Assembly: GCA_036927565.1 (NCBI GenBank)
Contig: JAYESD010000004.1
Span: 66,400,933-66,464,932 of the forward strand
From: Tuctoria greenei
Lineage: Eukaryota; Streptophyta; Magnoliopsida; Poales; Poaceae
Reading direction: 5' to 3'
Length of the DNA: 64,000 nt
Shown here: positions 1-10,939 of the stretch, piece after piece
Position numbering within the stretch: position 1 is the stretch's first letter
Layout: the number at the start of each line of letters is the position of its first letter
Notes under the pieces: generated by a model
The model's database searches: none
What the model was told of the DNA's origin: nothing
Seen by the model: only the letters and a program-made list of their open reading frames with translations
Program-made: the position numbers and the translations under genes

Positions 1-370
1 TGTAACTATTCTTCAATGAATATCATTTGTGCTTGGTTTTTTGGCTTGTCTTGTGCTTCTCAATCTGTTGCTCCGAGTCCTTTAGCTGCGTAAGGGCTTG
101 AAGAACTTGTGTCGAGTTCATTATCTTTTGAGGAACCAACAATCGCACGGTTGACATGGCTGATTTTTCCTCAGTTGACATCATGCCCATGGAACCCTCT
201 TAGAGGCCCCTGGTAGATGTGGCTAGGTGGCTGGGCAGGCCTACCACTTGATCGCAGGATGTCTTTGACGAGCCCCCAGCGGAGTGGGGGAGTATGAGTG
301 GGTGACCTCGGTGTGGCCCTTCCAGGGGCGCTGAGCTTTGTTTGAGTGTATATGTCAACGACTGGCCCCT

Positions 371-1612
371 TCGTTGGTGTTGGAGCTAGCTGCTCCCTCG
401 TTGTCTACCATCATCGCAAAAACATTGATGGCAGGCCACCTGGGAGGTGCCGGAGCTGGCTGCTCCGGCGTCGGCCACCATCTATGTAGATCCGTCAATT
501 CTAAGCCCGCTGGGAGGTGCCGAAGTTGGATGCTCTGACGTTGCTTATCATCATCGCATAAACATCGATGGTAGGCCCCTTGGGTGGTGCCGGAGCTTGC
601 TGCTCTGGTGTCACCCTCCATTGTCGTAGATTCGTCGACGAAAGGCCCCCTGGGAGGTGCTTGAGCTGGCTACTCTGGCGTCACCCACAATCGTTGTAGA
701 GCTGTTGAGGGCAGGCCCCCTGGGAGGTGCTGGAGCTGGCTGCTCTGGTGTCGCCCACCATCATCGTAGATTCGTCGACGGGAGGCCCCCTGGGAGCTGC
801 CGAAGCTAGATGCTCCAACATCCCCACCATCGTCGCAGAAACATCGACAGCGGGCCCCTTGGGTAGTGCCAAAGCTGGCTGCTCTGGTGTCGCCCTCTAT
901 CATTCTAGACTGGTCGACGGCAGGCTCATTGGATGGTCCCAGAGCTGGCTGCTCCAGCTTCTCCCACCATCATCATAGATTCGTCGACGATAGGCCCCCT
1001 GGGAGGTGCCGTAGTTGGCTGCTCTAGTGTTGCCCACCATCGTCGTAGAGTCATCGACGGTAGGCCCCCTGGGTGGTGCCGAAGCTGGCTGCTCCGGCGT
1101 CATCCACCACCACCGATGTGCATCACCTCGATGGAAGGCCCCTGGTGTACAGGCTACCACAAGAGAACCCTGTTAGCAACAAGAGCGGGGTAGGAGAGTG
1201 TAATCACTTATTAGCGCTTGTTGCTGTCGTCAACATGCTGAGACGTCCACGACAGGCGTCCCTGAGAGGTGCCGAAGCTGGCTGCTCTGGTGTCGCCCAC
1301 CATAATCATAGAGTCATTGACGATAGGCCCCCTAGGAGGTGCCAGAATTGGATGCTCCAGTGTCGCCCACCATCATCGCAGAAATGTTGATGGCGGGCCC
1401 CTTGGGTAGTGCCGGAGCTGGCTGCTCTGGTGTTACCAACAATCGTTGTAGACTCGTCGACGGTAGGCCCCTTGGGTGGTGTCGGAGCTGTCTGCTCCGG
1501 AATCTCCCACCATCGTCGCAGATTCATCGACAGTAGGCCCCATGGGAGGTGCCGGAGCTCGATGCTCTGCCATCGCCCACCATCGTTGTAGATTCATCAA
1601 CGGCAGGCCTCT
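371..1612. repeat. 70-bp tandem repeat array in E internal DNA
   Basis: A GC-rich unit recurs at an exact 70-base step. Its TGGGAGGTGC-like anchor lies at about 371, 441, 511, 581, 651, 721, 791, 860, 930, 1000 and 1070, then at 1263, 1333, 1403, 1473 and 1543. Each unit reads roughly 'GGTGCCGGAGCTGGCTGCTC', then 'CACCATCATCG', then 'GTCGACGGCAGGCCCC'. Because 70 is not a multiple of 3, the many 60-105 residue open frames crossing it on both strands are by-products and not genes. It lies in the 3' non-coding half of E. Confidence 0.93.
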
Positions 1613-1740
1613 GGTGCACAGGCTACCACAAGAGAACCCTATTAGCAACAAGAGCAAGGTACAAGTGTGTACTCACTTATTAGCGCCTGTTGCTATCGCC
1701 AACATGCTGGGACATCAACGTCAGGCCCCTTGGGTGGTGC
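1152..1740. repeat. Higher-order repeat: 120-bp spacer duplicated 469 bp apart
   Basis: A non-70-bp spacer beginning GGCTACCACAAGAGAACCCT occurs at 1,152 and again at 1,621. Each copy is about 120 bp and runs on through 'CACTTATTAGCGC' and 'CAACATGCTG' back into a 70-bp monomer. The array therefore has a second level of organisation (spacer plus a block of monomers), as expected from unequal exchange. Confidence 0.8.
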
Positions 1741-2732
1741 CGGAGCTGGTTGTCCTGCACATGCGATAAAGGAGGGACTAGTTTGCTTGTTGGTTTTACC
1801 TGTTCCTCTTCCTTAGCTTTGTCATGTCTTACTGTTCTTAGCTGACACACAGGGCTTGGGTAATTCAATGTGTTAGTGCTTCGGGGTCTGGCTTCTGCCG
1901 TCCTTCGGGTGAGATCCTTCCGGCCCCAGTACTCAACCGCAGCTGAGAGGCAAAGTGTGCGTGCTTATGGTACAGGACTAGGCTAAGAAGTTCACACGCC
2001 TTGGACCTCCGGCTTGGCATAAGCCTTTCCCAGGAGGCCATCTGGCTTCATAAAACTCCAAGGATGGGGGCAACCATGAGAATGTTTCACACATCGCAGG
2101 TACCTCAAGCAAGCCCGCATGCAATAAAATTGCATGGCTCCAACAAGGGTGAGATACAGAGTGTACAACCGTGTATATGGAGGAAATATACAGTAAACGA
2201 GTCTAGCATGGTTGATCATAAAATTAGCGCGTAGTTAAATGAATGTTGTTTATGAAACATGAAGAAAGATAGTGATTCTTTTATACCGGTATTCATAGGT
2301 GGAGACAAACTTTTATAAAAGAGGGCAACTGCCTGCTTTCTGATGCCGAGGGAGGCAGGGTGCACAGGATTAGGGTTCGGGACCAAACTAAGCTGACCGT
2401 TCACTCTGGACCTGACCCTCCCGGAGCTTGGTTGTCGTAAATGCTGCTGCTAGACACCGTGAACACCTTCACACTATCCAATTAAGCTTAATATATACAT
2501 GGTGCCCAAAGCTTTGAGGGTAGCTCTGACGGTTGCCGGGAAACTTGTTGTCAATGGCTACTGGTAGGGCGTTGAGCTAGCATTCCTAATTTCTACCTTG
2601 GCCCCCCACCTTGTTAGGGGTCTGAGCAGAGCCAAAACTGATCTTGACAGCTTTGACAGGAGTGTCGGTGCTGCCGAAAGGCTGCATACGGGGTGTAGCG
2701 GGTGAGCCGCGCTGGCACGAGCTCGACAGAGG
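1741..2732 (-). other. E 3' non-coding region
   Basis: This lies between the repeat array and the protease fragment. No convincing coding frame was seen on either strand. It contains a stretch at about 1,980-2,230 with no recognisable motif and no pol remnants, although in an autonomous Tat element RT would be expected to begin here on the minus strand. Confidence 0.5.
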
Positions 2733-3131
2733 CTAACTCGGCCTAGCGCTGCCCCGGGCTAGTGCTGGGTCTGTTGTGAGGGCTTGGATCATCTCCAATG
2801 CTAACATCGTAGCAGTGCAGTCTTTGCGGATCCTGAGGACACTGGACGGGGTCAGCATCTTCAGGAAAAGGTAGCCGTAGTAGGCTACGGCCATGAATCG
2901 GCACAGGGAAGGCCTGCCGATAATGGCATTGAAGGGGAGGCTGACATGTGCGATGTCGAACAGGATGCTCTCGGTCCTGTAATTGTCAGGTGTCCCAAAG
3001 GTCACCAGGAGGTTGATGTTGCTGTACGGGATGACATTCCCAAGCCCCATCCCCGAGAACAACTCGAGGGGGTGAGCTTCGACGTCAGGATCTGCCGCTG
3101 GTTGAAGGCTGCACGACTAATCAGGTTGAGG
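2733..3131 (-). pseudogene. E protease, C-terminal part (cut by A1)
   Basis: The minus strand encodes the aspartic-protease C-terminal half and following linker of a Tat-like gypsy polyprotein. Recognisable pieces are LNLISRAAFN, then LLVTFGTPDNYRTE, FDIAHVSLPFNAIIGRP and FMAVAYYGYLFLKM, all at positions typical of this family. There is a frameshift near 3,062, where the LTPSS part and the FSGMGLG part are in different frames. The N-terminal part with the catalytic site lies at 40,821-41,007, on the other side of the 37.7-kb A1 insertion. Reading stops at about 2,733 without entering RT. Broken by insertion and frameshift, so it cannot be functional. Confidence 0.88.
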
Positions 3132-5461
3132 TGTGACACCCAGTTCTGAAAATGAATCAAGCATAATCCATATGTGTGTCTAGGATGTTTAACACACATA
3201 CACAAGTGATTCACAAATGATAAACAGATTGTAACCATGTCACGATTAAAAACACTAACAATAATACCTTATTACAAACCAAATAGTCTCGAATACAATC
3301 TCTAATCAAATGCAGTGAAAGACACTAAACACTAAGACTCCAAACTCCATAGGCAAGCTTGACGTAACACGCATGCCTAGAACTCTTCAAATACCTCCTG
3401 GTACTCCACATTATCGCCTGCGTCTGAATTTGATGGAGAAATATCAGGTGTGAGCACATGTCGTACTCAGCAAGTGTGGGAAAGTATGACATGTAGCTTA
3501 TACAAGTAATAATAATAAACAGTGGCTAATTGCATAAAAGTACATTCAAAACAGTTGAAAATGCAATTATATCATCATTAGTGAGGTCCTTCCTAAAATA
3601 ACCCAAATAACATTAATTTCAACTTAAGTAACCAATACCAGCAATAATAATCCATAATCAACTCATGACTGCTCATATGTCTCATTTTCATCAATTCCAT
3701 ACACTAAAGCCATGTAGTTAACCAATTCCAATTCCCAATTCAATTCCAACCATTAAACCATGTTCAAGGTCCATAACTCTAATCATTTGAGGGTCCAGGT
3801 TGCTCATGTCCGAGAGCACGGCTATCATGATAGTTCTAGGCACACTCTGTAGAGGTTGTACCACTTTACCCACAAGTTCATGATTTCATCACCTTTCGAT
3901 GACTATGGAATCTCAATTATGCCATCTCACACTTCCTTAGTTGTCTAGCCAAGAGATCACAAAATAGTGTTTACAAAGTGATTACTAACATATTTAGACC
4001 CCACTGAGATTTCACCCGTGGTGATATCTCCAACTAAGCGCATCCAACCAAGGGCTCCCTCTTGACCTAGTCGGATCCCAGGGTAGTCCCACCAATCTCT
4101 ACAAACCCATCCAACTACCCATTCCCCAAGCATTCTTAATGGTCCAAATAGTACTGGCAAAACACTAATTAGTCATCTAAGACGCACCCATACTTGGCCC
4201 TGTGGCGGCACTGTATATCCTGGATGGTCGCTCCACGAACCGGTCCTTAGATCTAAAGCAAGTGAAACCACCAAAACAGTCCAACCCATTCCACATAACC
4301 GGCTTGCTTAGATCCCTAGGCACCATGTTGCTAAAGGGTCATTATTATCAATTCTCATCATCCACATGTTCAATAGTTCATGATTAAGTAGTATGAGTGT
4401 TTCACAAACCCAATTGAGTAATGTGAAGCAAAAGTCTAAATACCCTTCCTGACTTTCTACAATATGTTTAAGCAACAAGGGTGGTCATACAAGGCTAGTA
4501 AACTACTATAATTGGTTTTGCCATCAATTGACACAAGCATTCAATTTTGCAAACAAATAATTTAAAAACCTGGATCAAAATGAACAAGGACACTTGACTT
4601 GCTCTTGTGCTTGGTTTGGATCGAAGGCTTCGATGTTCTGGTTCTGCAGGTCCTTAAAAGCACTGTCTACAGCGAGACCTTCTATTCCGCGCGAAAAACA
4701 TGCAAAACAAACATTACAATCAATAAATGCTCATATATTACTCAATATGCCATGATATGCATGATTAATGCAATTGTGAAATAAAACTATTTAATGAGAT
4801 ACTATTAATGTTTAATAAATAGTTACAATAGTTTCTAACAAGTTTGAACAAGTTTAGAATTGATTTTAGTTGATTTGAGTTCAATTTAGCATTTAAAAGA
4901 TTCAGACATCGGACAAGTCCGGTATAGAGGTTGGACTAGTCCGCCCTATATAGAACAACAGAGTTAGGGTTTTATGATTAGCAGGGTTTTAAGGTTAGAT
5001 TCTCGTGGAAACTTGAATGTAGAGGGTGTACCACGTGTCTAGAGATCCAAGGGTCAAAGATTTGGTGCAACACATGAATCTTGACGTCTAGGGCTTGATG
5101 AAGGTGAGTTGATGAATGTTTGCCGATGAAGAACATCAATTGTCGAAAAGTTGACAAAGATTGATATTGATTGGTCCTTCTCCCTCTTCTCCTCCTCCTT
5201 GCTCCTGGGCTTCCTCTTGACATCGGCGCAAGGCTAAAAGCGGCAACAAGGGTTTTCAATGGTGATGGAGAGGTGTGGGGTATTGGGTTGCTTATATAGG
5301 GTGGAGAGGTAGTGTTTTGGGGTGATATCCAAGTAGATTTTGGTGGGGGACGTGTAGGGGCCGAGGTAGAGTCCACTTGGGCTCCTCTGAGGTTGGACAC
5401 GAAGTTCTTGGGACTAATTAAGGCAATTACCCAATAACCAATTGTGTGAGAAAACATAATC

Positions 5462-5538
5462 CGAGTAGAATTCAGCAGGTGCTGATAGTTACTAAGAAAC
5501 ATTAACAAATCATCCCCGGCAACAGCGCTAGAAATGCT
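5462..5538 (-). other. Extra B leader fragment outside the 3' LTR
   Basis: Just outside B's 3' LTR lies a primer-site-like sequence (CCCCGGCAACAGCGCTAGAA) and a piece reading TGATAGTTACTAAGAAAC. The same two pieces lie beside B's 5' LTR (34,201-34,271). A normal insertion has host DNA here, so this is a short copy of the 5' leader on the wrong side of the LTR. It ends at the possible TSD TAATC. Confidence 0.65.
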
Positions 5539-6984
5539 TGTTGATGGCTACTAACGTCACAGATCATCTCTCGAAAGAGATGAGATCCGCAAGCGCATGG
5601 AAACTGTCGTGTAGCATTTCACCCAAGAGTATTCCCAAGGGTATCGTATTTATCCCAAAGGAAGGCAATGGAGTAAAGTAAACACTACTCTTATGATCAA
5701 GCCATGGGATACTAATCAATTATCAAGACAGTGGTACATTGATAATATAGGGGGTGTATGACACACACCTAAGCAATCTAGTCGAAGGGTCAGGTTGTCC
5801 AAGCGAGGGTTAGACTACGAGACAGAGATACTCCTACTATGCTCTAATTACTCATATACATAGCCTAATGAAGTACACATGAATATGCTAATGGTAAATA
5901 CTAGGGCTTAGTGGTCCAACATATCAAGCACGGGTTTACCACTAGCAATACTAGGCGACTCCCGCCAAGAGCCTGTGGCATAGCCGAACGTGGAGGATTA
6001 TAAAGGACTGATAGGGTTGTCACCACCTACTACCTACCTCTTTAACCCGTGGGTCTACGAGACATCCAACGCTACTTAACTATCCTAGCACCATGCTAGC
6101 ATGTTAATTAAATACCTAAGGGGCCGCCACACAAGCCACCCTAAGGCAATGACTAAACATTGTTGAACTAATGTTGGGACCAAGCACTAACATATTCCTA
6201 TTAAAATTATCATATTATTACCTAATTAGACTATAGTGGTGGTGTATGATGTTTATGATAACATGATAATGGAATTATGTAGAGATCATAACAACATCTA
6301 CACCTAGCACATACATTGACTCCACAACCAAACAAGGAACACTGTGCCCAAGTATATAAGTAAATAAAGATTAATAATGATATTATTATAAAGCACAAAG
6401 TCACAAATATAAGAAAAGATACATGAGCCATACCTTTACCAATTCGGACTTAGGACCAGAGGCACCTCTCGCTATAGCCTAACTCCGCTAAGGAATAAGA
6501 GAATTAGTGTATACAATAGAGTAATGCTCAAGTGGTGTGTGTTGAAGTGAGGGGTGAGTGTTCCTATTTATAGTTTGGAGATGGGTTGGTTCCCGCCACC
6601 AAAAGCGCGCGAATTAGTGACAACTGACTTCTTCAAGCTGGGAGGAGCCAACACGTAGAAGCCGATTGAGTTTGGAGGAAAGACCAGGTCGGCCTACTAG
6701 GGGGGTTGGCTGACCTGGTATGTCCTCCAAATGGTCTGTGATTTCTTGGGGTAACTTCCAGGTGGGTCCCATCCCCTGATATGGGTGCTACACCATTGGA
6801 TGGCCTCGGATACTTCTATTTGTGGGCCATTTGATCCATGTGGTGCCACGTGTCGATGCTTGATTGGCTGGGATGATATTTTATAGTATACATCCCCTTG
6901 TTTCACTTCAATTCAATGTAAAATACCTGCATGCACCAATTTCTCCAAGTACAAGTGGAAATAGGTTAAATATGAATTTGATGT

Positions 6985-7255
6985 CACTACAGCAATATCG
7001 ATCACTTACGTCGGCCAGGGCAACTTACGTCGGCTGGCCGACGTAAGTAAGTAACTTACGTCGGCTACTAGTAGCCGACGTAAGTTAAAAAAATTACGTC
7101 GGACCGACGTAAGTAAAGGGACCGACAATAATAAAAGTTACCCACGTCGGCCCCGGCCCAAAGCCGACGTAATTAAGGAGACCGACGTAATTTACACCTA
7201 ACTTACGTCGGCCGCGAAGTAGGCCAACGTAAGTTAAATAAGCCGACGTAAGCTA
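6985..7255. repeat. CACTA1 left subterminal repeats
   Basis: Many copies of the roughly 11-bp motif CTTACGTCGGC and its reverse complement GCCGACGTAAG lie within 270 bp of the terminus, often as head-to-head pairs (for example around 7,000-7,085 and 7,195-7,250). In the En/Spm family such clusters are the binding sites of the TNPA-type protein; that role here is inferred. Several copies are degraded. Confidence 0.9.
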
Positions 7256-7905
7256 TTGTTTAGCCTAAACGCGCGAGCGGTGCGCGCCTTCATTTCACGC
7301 GCCTTCCCCCGAGCCGCCTGCCCCGCCGCCGCCGCCTGCCCCCCGAGCCGCCGCCCTGCCACCGCTCCCCGTCGCCGCCCCGCCGCCGGCACGCCGCCCC
7401 GCCGTCGCCGCCCCACCGCCCCCCGCCTCCCTCCCGCGGCCCCGCCCCCGCGGCGCCGCCCCGAACCGCGCGGCCCCAACCCCGCGCCGGCGCCCCGCCG
7501 CCTGCTCCCCCTCGTCGCCCCGCCGTCGCCGACCGGCCGCCCCCCGCCTCCCGCCCGCGGCCCCGCCTCTGGCTCCATCCCGACCCGCGCGGCCCCGACC
7601 CCGAGCCGCCGCCCCGCCGCCTGCTCCCCCTCGCCGCCCCGCCGTCGCCGCCCGGCCGCCACCCGCCTCCCGCCCGCTGCCCCGCTCCCGCGGCGCCGCC
7701 CCGACCCGCGCGGCCCCGACCCCGAGGCCGAGCCGCCGCCGCCCCGACCCCGAGCCGTCCCGACCCCAAGCCACCGCTGCCCCGACTGCCCCCGCGCCGT
7801 CGCCCCGACCCCGAGCCACTCCGACCGCCCCGCTGCTGGCTCGGCTCGCCGCCCCTGCGCCCCCGACTCCGCCGCCGATCTTCGTTGCAAGTATTTCCTC
7901 GCCTC
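7256..7905. repeat. Extremely C-rich leader block with ~120-bp internal repeats
   Basis: The plus strand is almost only C and G, with C far in excess, made of CCGCCGC and CCCCG words. A unit of about 120 bp repeats about three times (CGCCGCCTGCTCCCC at about 7,496 and 7,616, with related blocks before and after). Long frames exist on both strands (Pro/Arg-rich one way, Gly/Arg-rich the other), which is what low-complexity GC DNA gives. It probably forms the 5' leader or promoter-proximal part of the CACTA1 transcription unit. Not called as a gene. Confidence 0.75.
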
Positions 7906-7960
7906 ATGCATTTACTTTAATTAAATTACTATTGAATTATATTTCACTCATTTGAATTAT

Positions 7961-8152
7961 GGTTATGTTTAGGTTTATTGATTTGTTCTTATGGTTATGT
8001 TTAGGTTTATTGAATTGCTCTCATTTGAATTATGGTTATGTTTAGGTTTTGAATTGCTCTCATTTGAATTATGGTTATGTTTAGGTTTATTGAATTGCTC
8101 TCATTTGAATTATGGTTATGTTTAGGTTTATTGAATTGCTCTCATTTGAATT
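7961..8152. repeat. 40-bp AT-rich tandem repeat
   Basis: GGTTATGTTTAGGTTT recurs at 7,961, 7,993, 8,033, 8,073 and 8,113, so the step is 40 bp after a first 32-bp step. Each unit continues TATTGAATTGCTCTCATTTG. It sits between the C-rich block and the transposase gene and may be part of a leader intron. Confidence 0.88.
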
Positions 8153-8797
8153 GAATTGCTTATGTTAGAATTGAGTTGATAAATTGATGAATTACAATGG
8201 ATAATTGTTATGTTTAGGTTTATTTGAATTGCTTAGTTTTTTGAATTATGGTTACAATTTTAATTTTGATTGCTTGAGTGTTCAAGTACTATATATACAT
8301 AAATGGGCTTTGGACAGGCTTGACACTATCCATTGCCTCTGTTCGCCCCTCGAGGCCTCGTCGCTGCTAGGTTGGCACCATCGTAGCCGAATCTCCACCG
8401 CCATCGTTGGATAGCCGCGGCCGCCGTCACTGGAGTAGGGGTATCGAGGAGAGGAGAAGGGGATCGTCGCGGCCGCCGTATCTGGACTCTGGAGCGATGG
8501 AATCGTGGAGAAGAGAAAGGAAAATGAGTAGGGTTAGGTCAGGGAGGACTTTTATGTGGCCGATCTGAAGTGTGGACCGTCGGATATGATTCGACGGCTC
8601 ACAATAACTGGGCCGATTTTACTCCTCAGGCCCACTCGCCTCAGTCCTCCGCCTCCCCCGATGGCTTAGTCCTCCGCCTCCTTCTCTAAGACCAACTTTT
8701 CTCTCAGTCTTTCTCTAGTTCTTTCCTCTCTCTTAAATGACCTCAAAATGAAAATGAGCAACGTAACCTATAGCAATGTATTACACGTTTCGGATCG
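8153..8797 (+). other. CACTA1 upstream non-coding region
   Basis: The AT-rich stretch turns into a second GC-rich patch at about 8,330-8,500 (TCGTCGCGGCCGCCGTATC-like words), then pyrimidine-rich DNA. There is no supported coding frame. It could contain the promoter or a 5' exon of the transposase gene, but no splice pattern is clear. Confidence 0.4.
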
Positions 8798-8832
8798 GCA
8801 CGTCTCACATGCCATTGGCATGTGAGACGTGC
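8798..8832. repeat. Perfect 17-bp inverted repeat with 1-nt centre
   Basis: GCACGTCTCACATGCCA (8,798-8,814) is followed by one T and then its exact reverse complement (8,816-8,832). It lies directly left of the larger inverted repeat at 8,869-9,057. Confidence 0.97.
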
Positions 8833-8868
8833 AGGTTCGGAATTGTCCCTTTTTGGACAGCCTCGGAG

Positions 8869-9057
8869 TGACCGATGGGGCGTGGCTTGTGACGAGACGC
8901 GGGTCCGGATTTGGACGAGATTTCGGTGGAATAACCCTGTTGTTCTCTGCTGCACCATTTTTTGGCGTGCAGTGGAGAACAGCGGGGTTATGCTGCCGAA
9001 ATTTCGTTCGAATCCGGATCACGTGTCTCGTCATGAGCACGCTCCACTCGGTCACTC
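8869..9057. repeat. Imperfect ~88-bp inverted repeat (long hairpin)
   Basis: The left arm, about 8,869-8,955 (TGACCGATGGGG ... GTGACGAGAC ... GGTCCGGATTTGG ... GCTGCAC), pairs with the right arm, about 8,967-9,057 (GTGCAG ... AATCCGGATCACG ... GTCTCGTCATGAG ... CTCGGTCA), around an 11-nt loop. Mismatches are scattered. It ends about 100 bp before the transposase start codon. It could be a small foldback element or a hairpin-RNA source; no TSD was identified. Confidence 0.85.
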
Positions 9058-9160
9058 TTGGGTGGGTTTAGGATCTATCTGACTAGGTTGTAGGGCCGTG
9101 ACACATAACATAACAATACATTAACGACAATTTCTTTTGCATTAAACTGCAGAGTCAAAC

Positions 9161-10939
9161 ATGGGCGAAGACCGTAGTTGGATGTACACTGGTTGGAAGA
9201 GCAGAACTGGTGGTCAGTCAGATGAGTGGTACGCCAAGACAGAAGCTTTTGTGGAACGAGTTTTTTCGTTGTCAAATAGCGATAAGGCGCGGTGCCCATG
9301 TACGAAATGCCGAAATGGAATGTTTTTGGACAAAGTGGAACTTATGTTGCACTTGTGTCAAAACGATTACGTGTCACATTATGAGTTGTGGAACTTCCAC
9401 GGTGAGACAGCTTCTCAAGCTGTACAAGAAGTGGAAGCAGACAATGATGATGCTCAAGAGGTTGATATGATGGATGAGATGCTGGAAGCTATACGACCAG
9501 AGCTTACAGAAGATACTCAAACAACAGAGGTTAAAGAGTTCTTCAAACGTCTCAAAGATTCAGAAGAGGCTCTGCATGAACACACTAAAATGTCAATCCT
9601 CAATTTTGTGACTAGACTTATGGCAATTAAGTCTAAGTTCTTCTTTTCTAACAATTGTTACAACATTCTCATCGATTTGTTCAAAGATGCCCTTCCACAA
9701 CCCAACAAAGTGCCTAAGGATATGTACAACTCGAAGAAAATTCTTTCTGGTCTCGGGATGAAGCACGAAAAGATTGATGTGTGTCCGGACAACTGCATGC
9801 TTTTCTGGAGAGAGCATGCCAATGAGAACAAATGTTTGAAATGTGGTCAACCGAGGTTTGTCGAAGTTGTTAATAACGATGGTAATACAGTGACGACGGA
9901 AGTCGCACGTAAGCAGCTTCGTTACTTACCTGTGACACCGAGGTTGAAGCGGCTGTTCTTTTCAAAAAAAACGGCCAGACACATGAGATGGCACAAAGAA
10001 GGTGAGCGTGAGAACAATGGAGTCATGACGCACCCGTCCGATGGTGAGGCATGGAAGGCTCTGGACCGGTTTGACCCAGAATTTGCTCGTGAAGCGAGAA
10101 ATGTTCGCATCGGGTTGGCGGTAGATGGGTTCACGCCGTTCAGCACAAACGCCGCACCATACTCCTGTTGGCCCGTCTTTGTCATTCCGTACAATCTTCC
10201 GCCAACCTTTTGCATGAAGAATGAGTTTATGTTTCTTAGCCTCATTTTACCTGGGCCAGATCATCCTGGGTCACGTCTCAACGTAATGTTGAAACCGTCG
10301 ATCGAAGAGTTGAAAATGTTGTGGACAGGAGTCGAAGCGTACGACTATTACAAGAAACAGAAATTCAACCTCGGGGTTGCTTATTTGTGGTCCGTTCATG
10401 ATTTTCCGGCATACGGCATGTTTTCTGGATGGAGCACTCATGGTCGGTTGACGTGTCCGATATGTGCCTCGGACACCGATTGCTTTCGACTTACCCATGG
10501 AGGCAAGATATCTTACTTCGATTGTCATAGACGTTGGCTACCTCCGAATCACTTGTTTAGACAACAGAGGAATGTCTTCAGAAAGAACACCGTTGTCACT
10601 AAATGACCACCGAAACATCTTGACGGGTCAGAAATATCTGATATGTTGGACAAATTGGTGCCAGATGAAGGTCGTCATGGATATTTCGAAGGTTATGGAG
10701 ACAAACACAATTGGACTCACATATGTGGACTTTGGGAGTTACCGTATGTGAAGTTGTTGATTCTAAGGCACAACATTGATGTTATGCATCAAGAGCGTAA
10801 CATGGCCGAATGTATCATAAGCACATGCATGGACATGACGAGCAAAACAAAAGACAATTTAAAGGCTCGAAAGGATCTTGCCGAGCTTTGTAACCGTCAA
10901 ACTCTTGAGCTCTCCGGAAGGACTCAGACTCCTACTTGA
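9161..10939 (+). pseudogene. TNP2-type CACTA transposase, truncated, with in-frame stop
   Basis: The frame opens at a true ATG (MGEDRSWMYTGW), 10 nt after an acceptor-like CTGCAG. Residues 1-75 form the N-terminal domain usual in these transposases (DRSWMY start, then CPCTKC with a Cys pair). From about residue 170 the Transposase_21/TNP2 core follows: CPDNCMLFW, CLKCGQPR, RLKRLFFSKKTARHMRWH, VDGFTPFS, WSVHDFPAYGMFSGWSTHGRLTCPIC. An in-frame TGA at 10,604-10,606 (codon 482) interrupts it. Reading resumes in the same frame through NWTHICGLWELPY and NIDVMHQERNMAE to a stop at 10,937-10,939. Family members continue well beyond this point, so the C-terminal part is missing, probably by deletion. 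In an intact element the protein would cut at the CACTA termini; this copy should not. Confidence 0.93.

Noticed and set aside
371..1612. CRISPR-like array
   Set aside because: The whole 70-bp unit is repeated and there are no unique spacers. The context is a plant retrotransposon.
3132..5461. A complete family A element at the left edge
   Set aside because: No internal DNA, primer site or PPT of family A adjoins it. The LTR resumes at 40,330 and ends with the matching TSD, so it is a solo LTR.
7256..7924. Open frames of over 200 codons on both strands in the C-rich block
   Set aside because: Both strands are open only because the DNA lacks A and T. The predicted proteins are Pro/Arg or Gly/Arg low-complexity with no domain.
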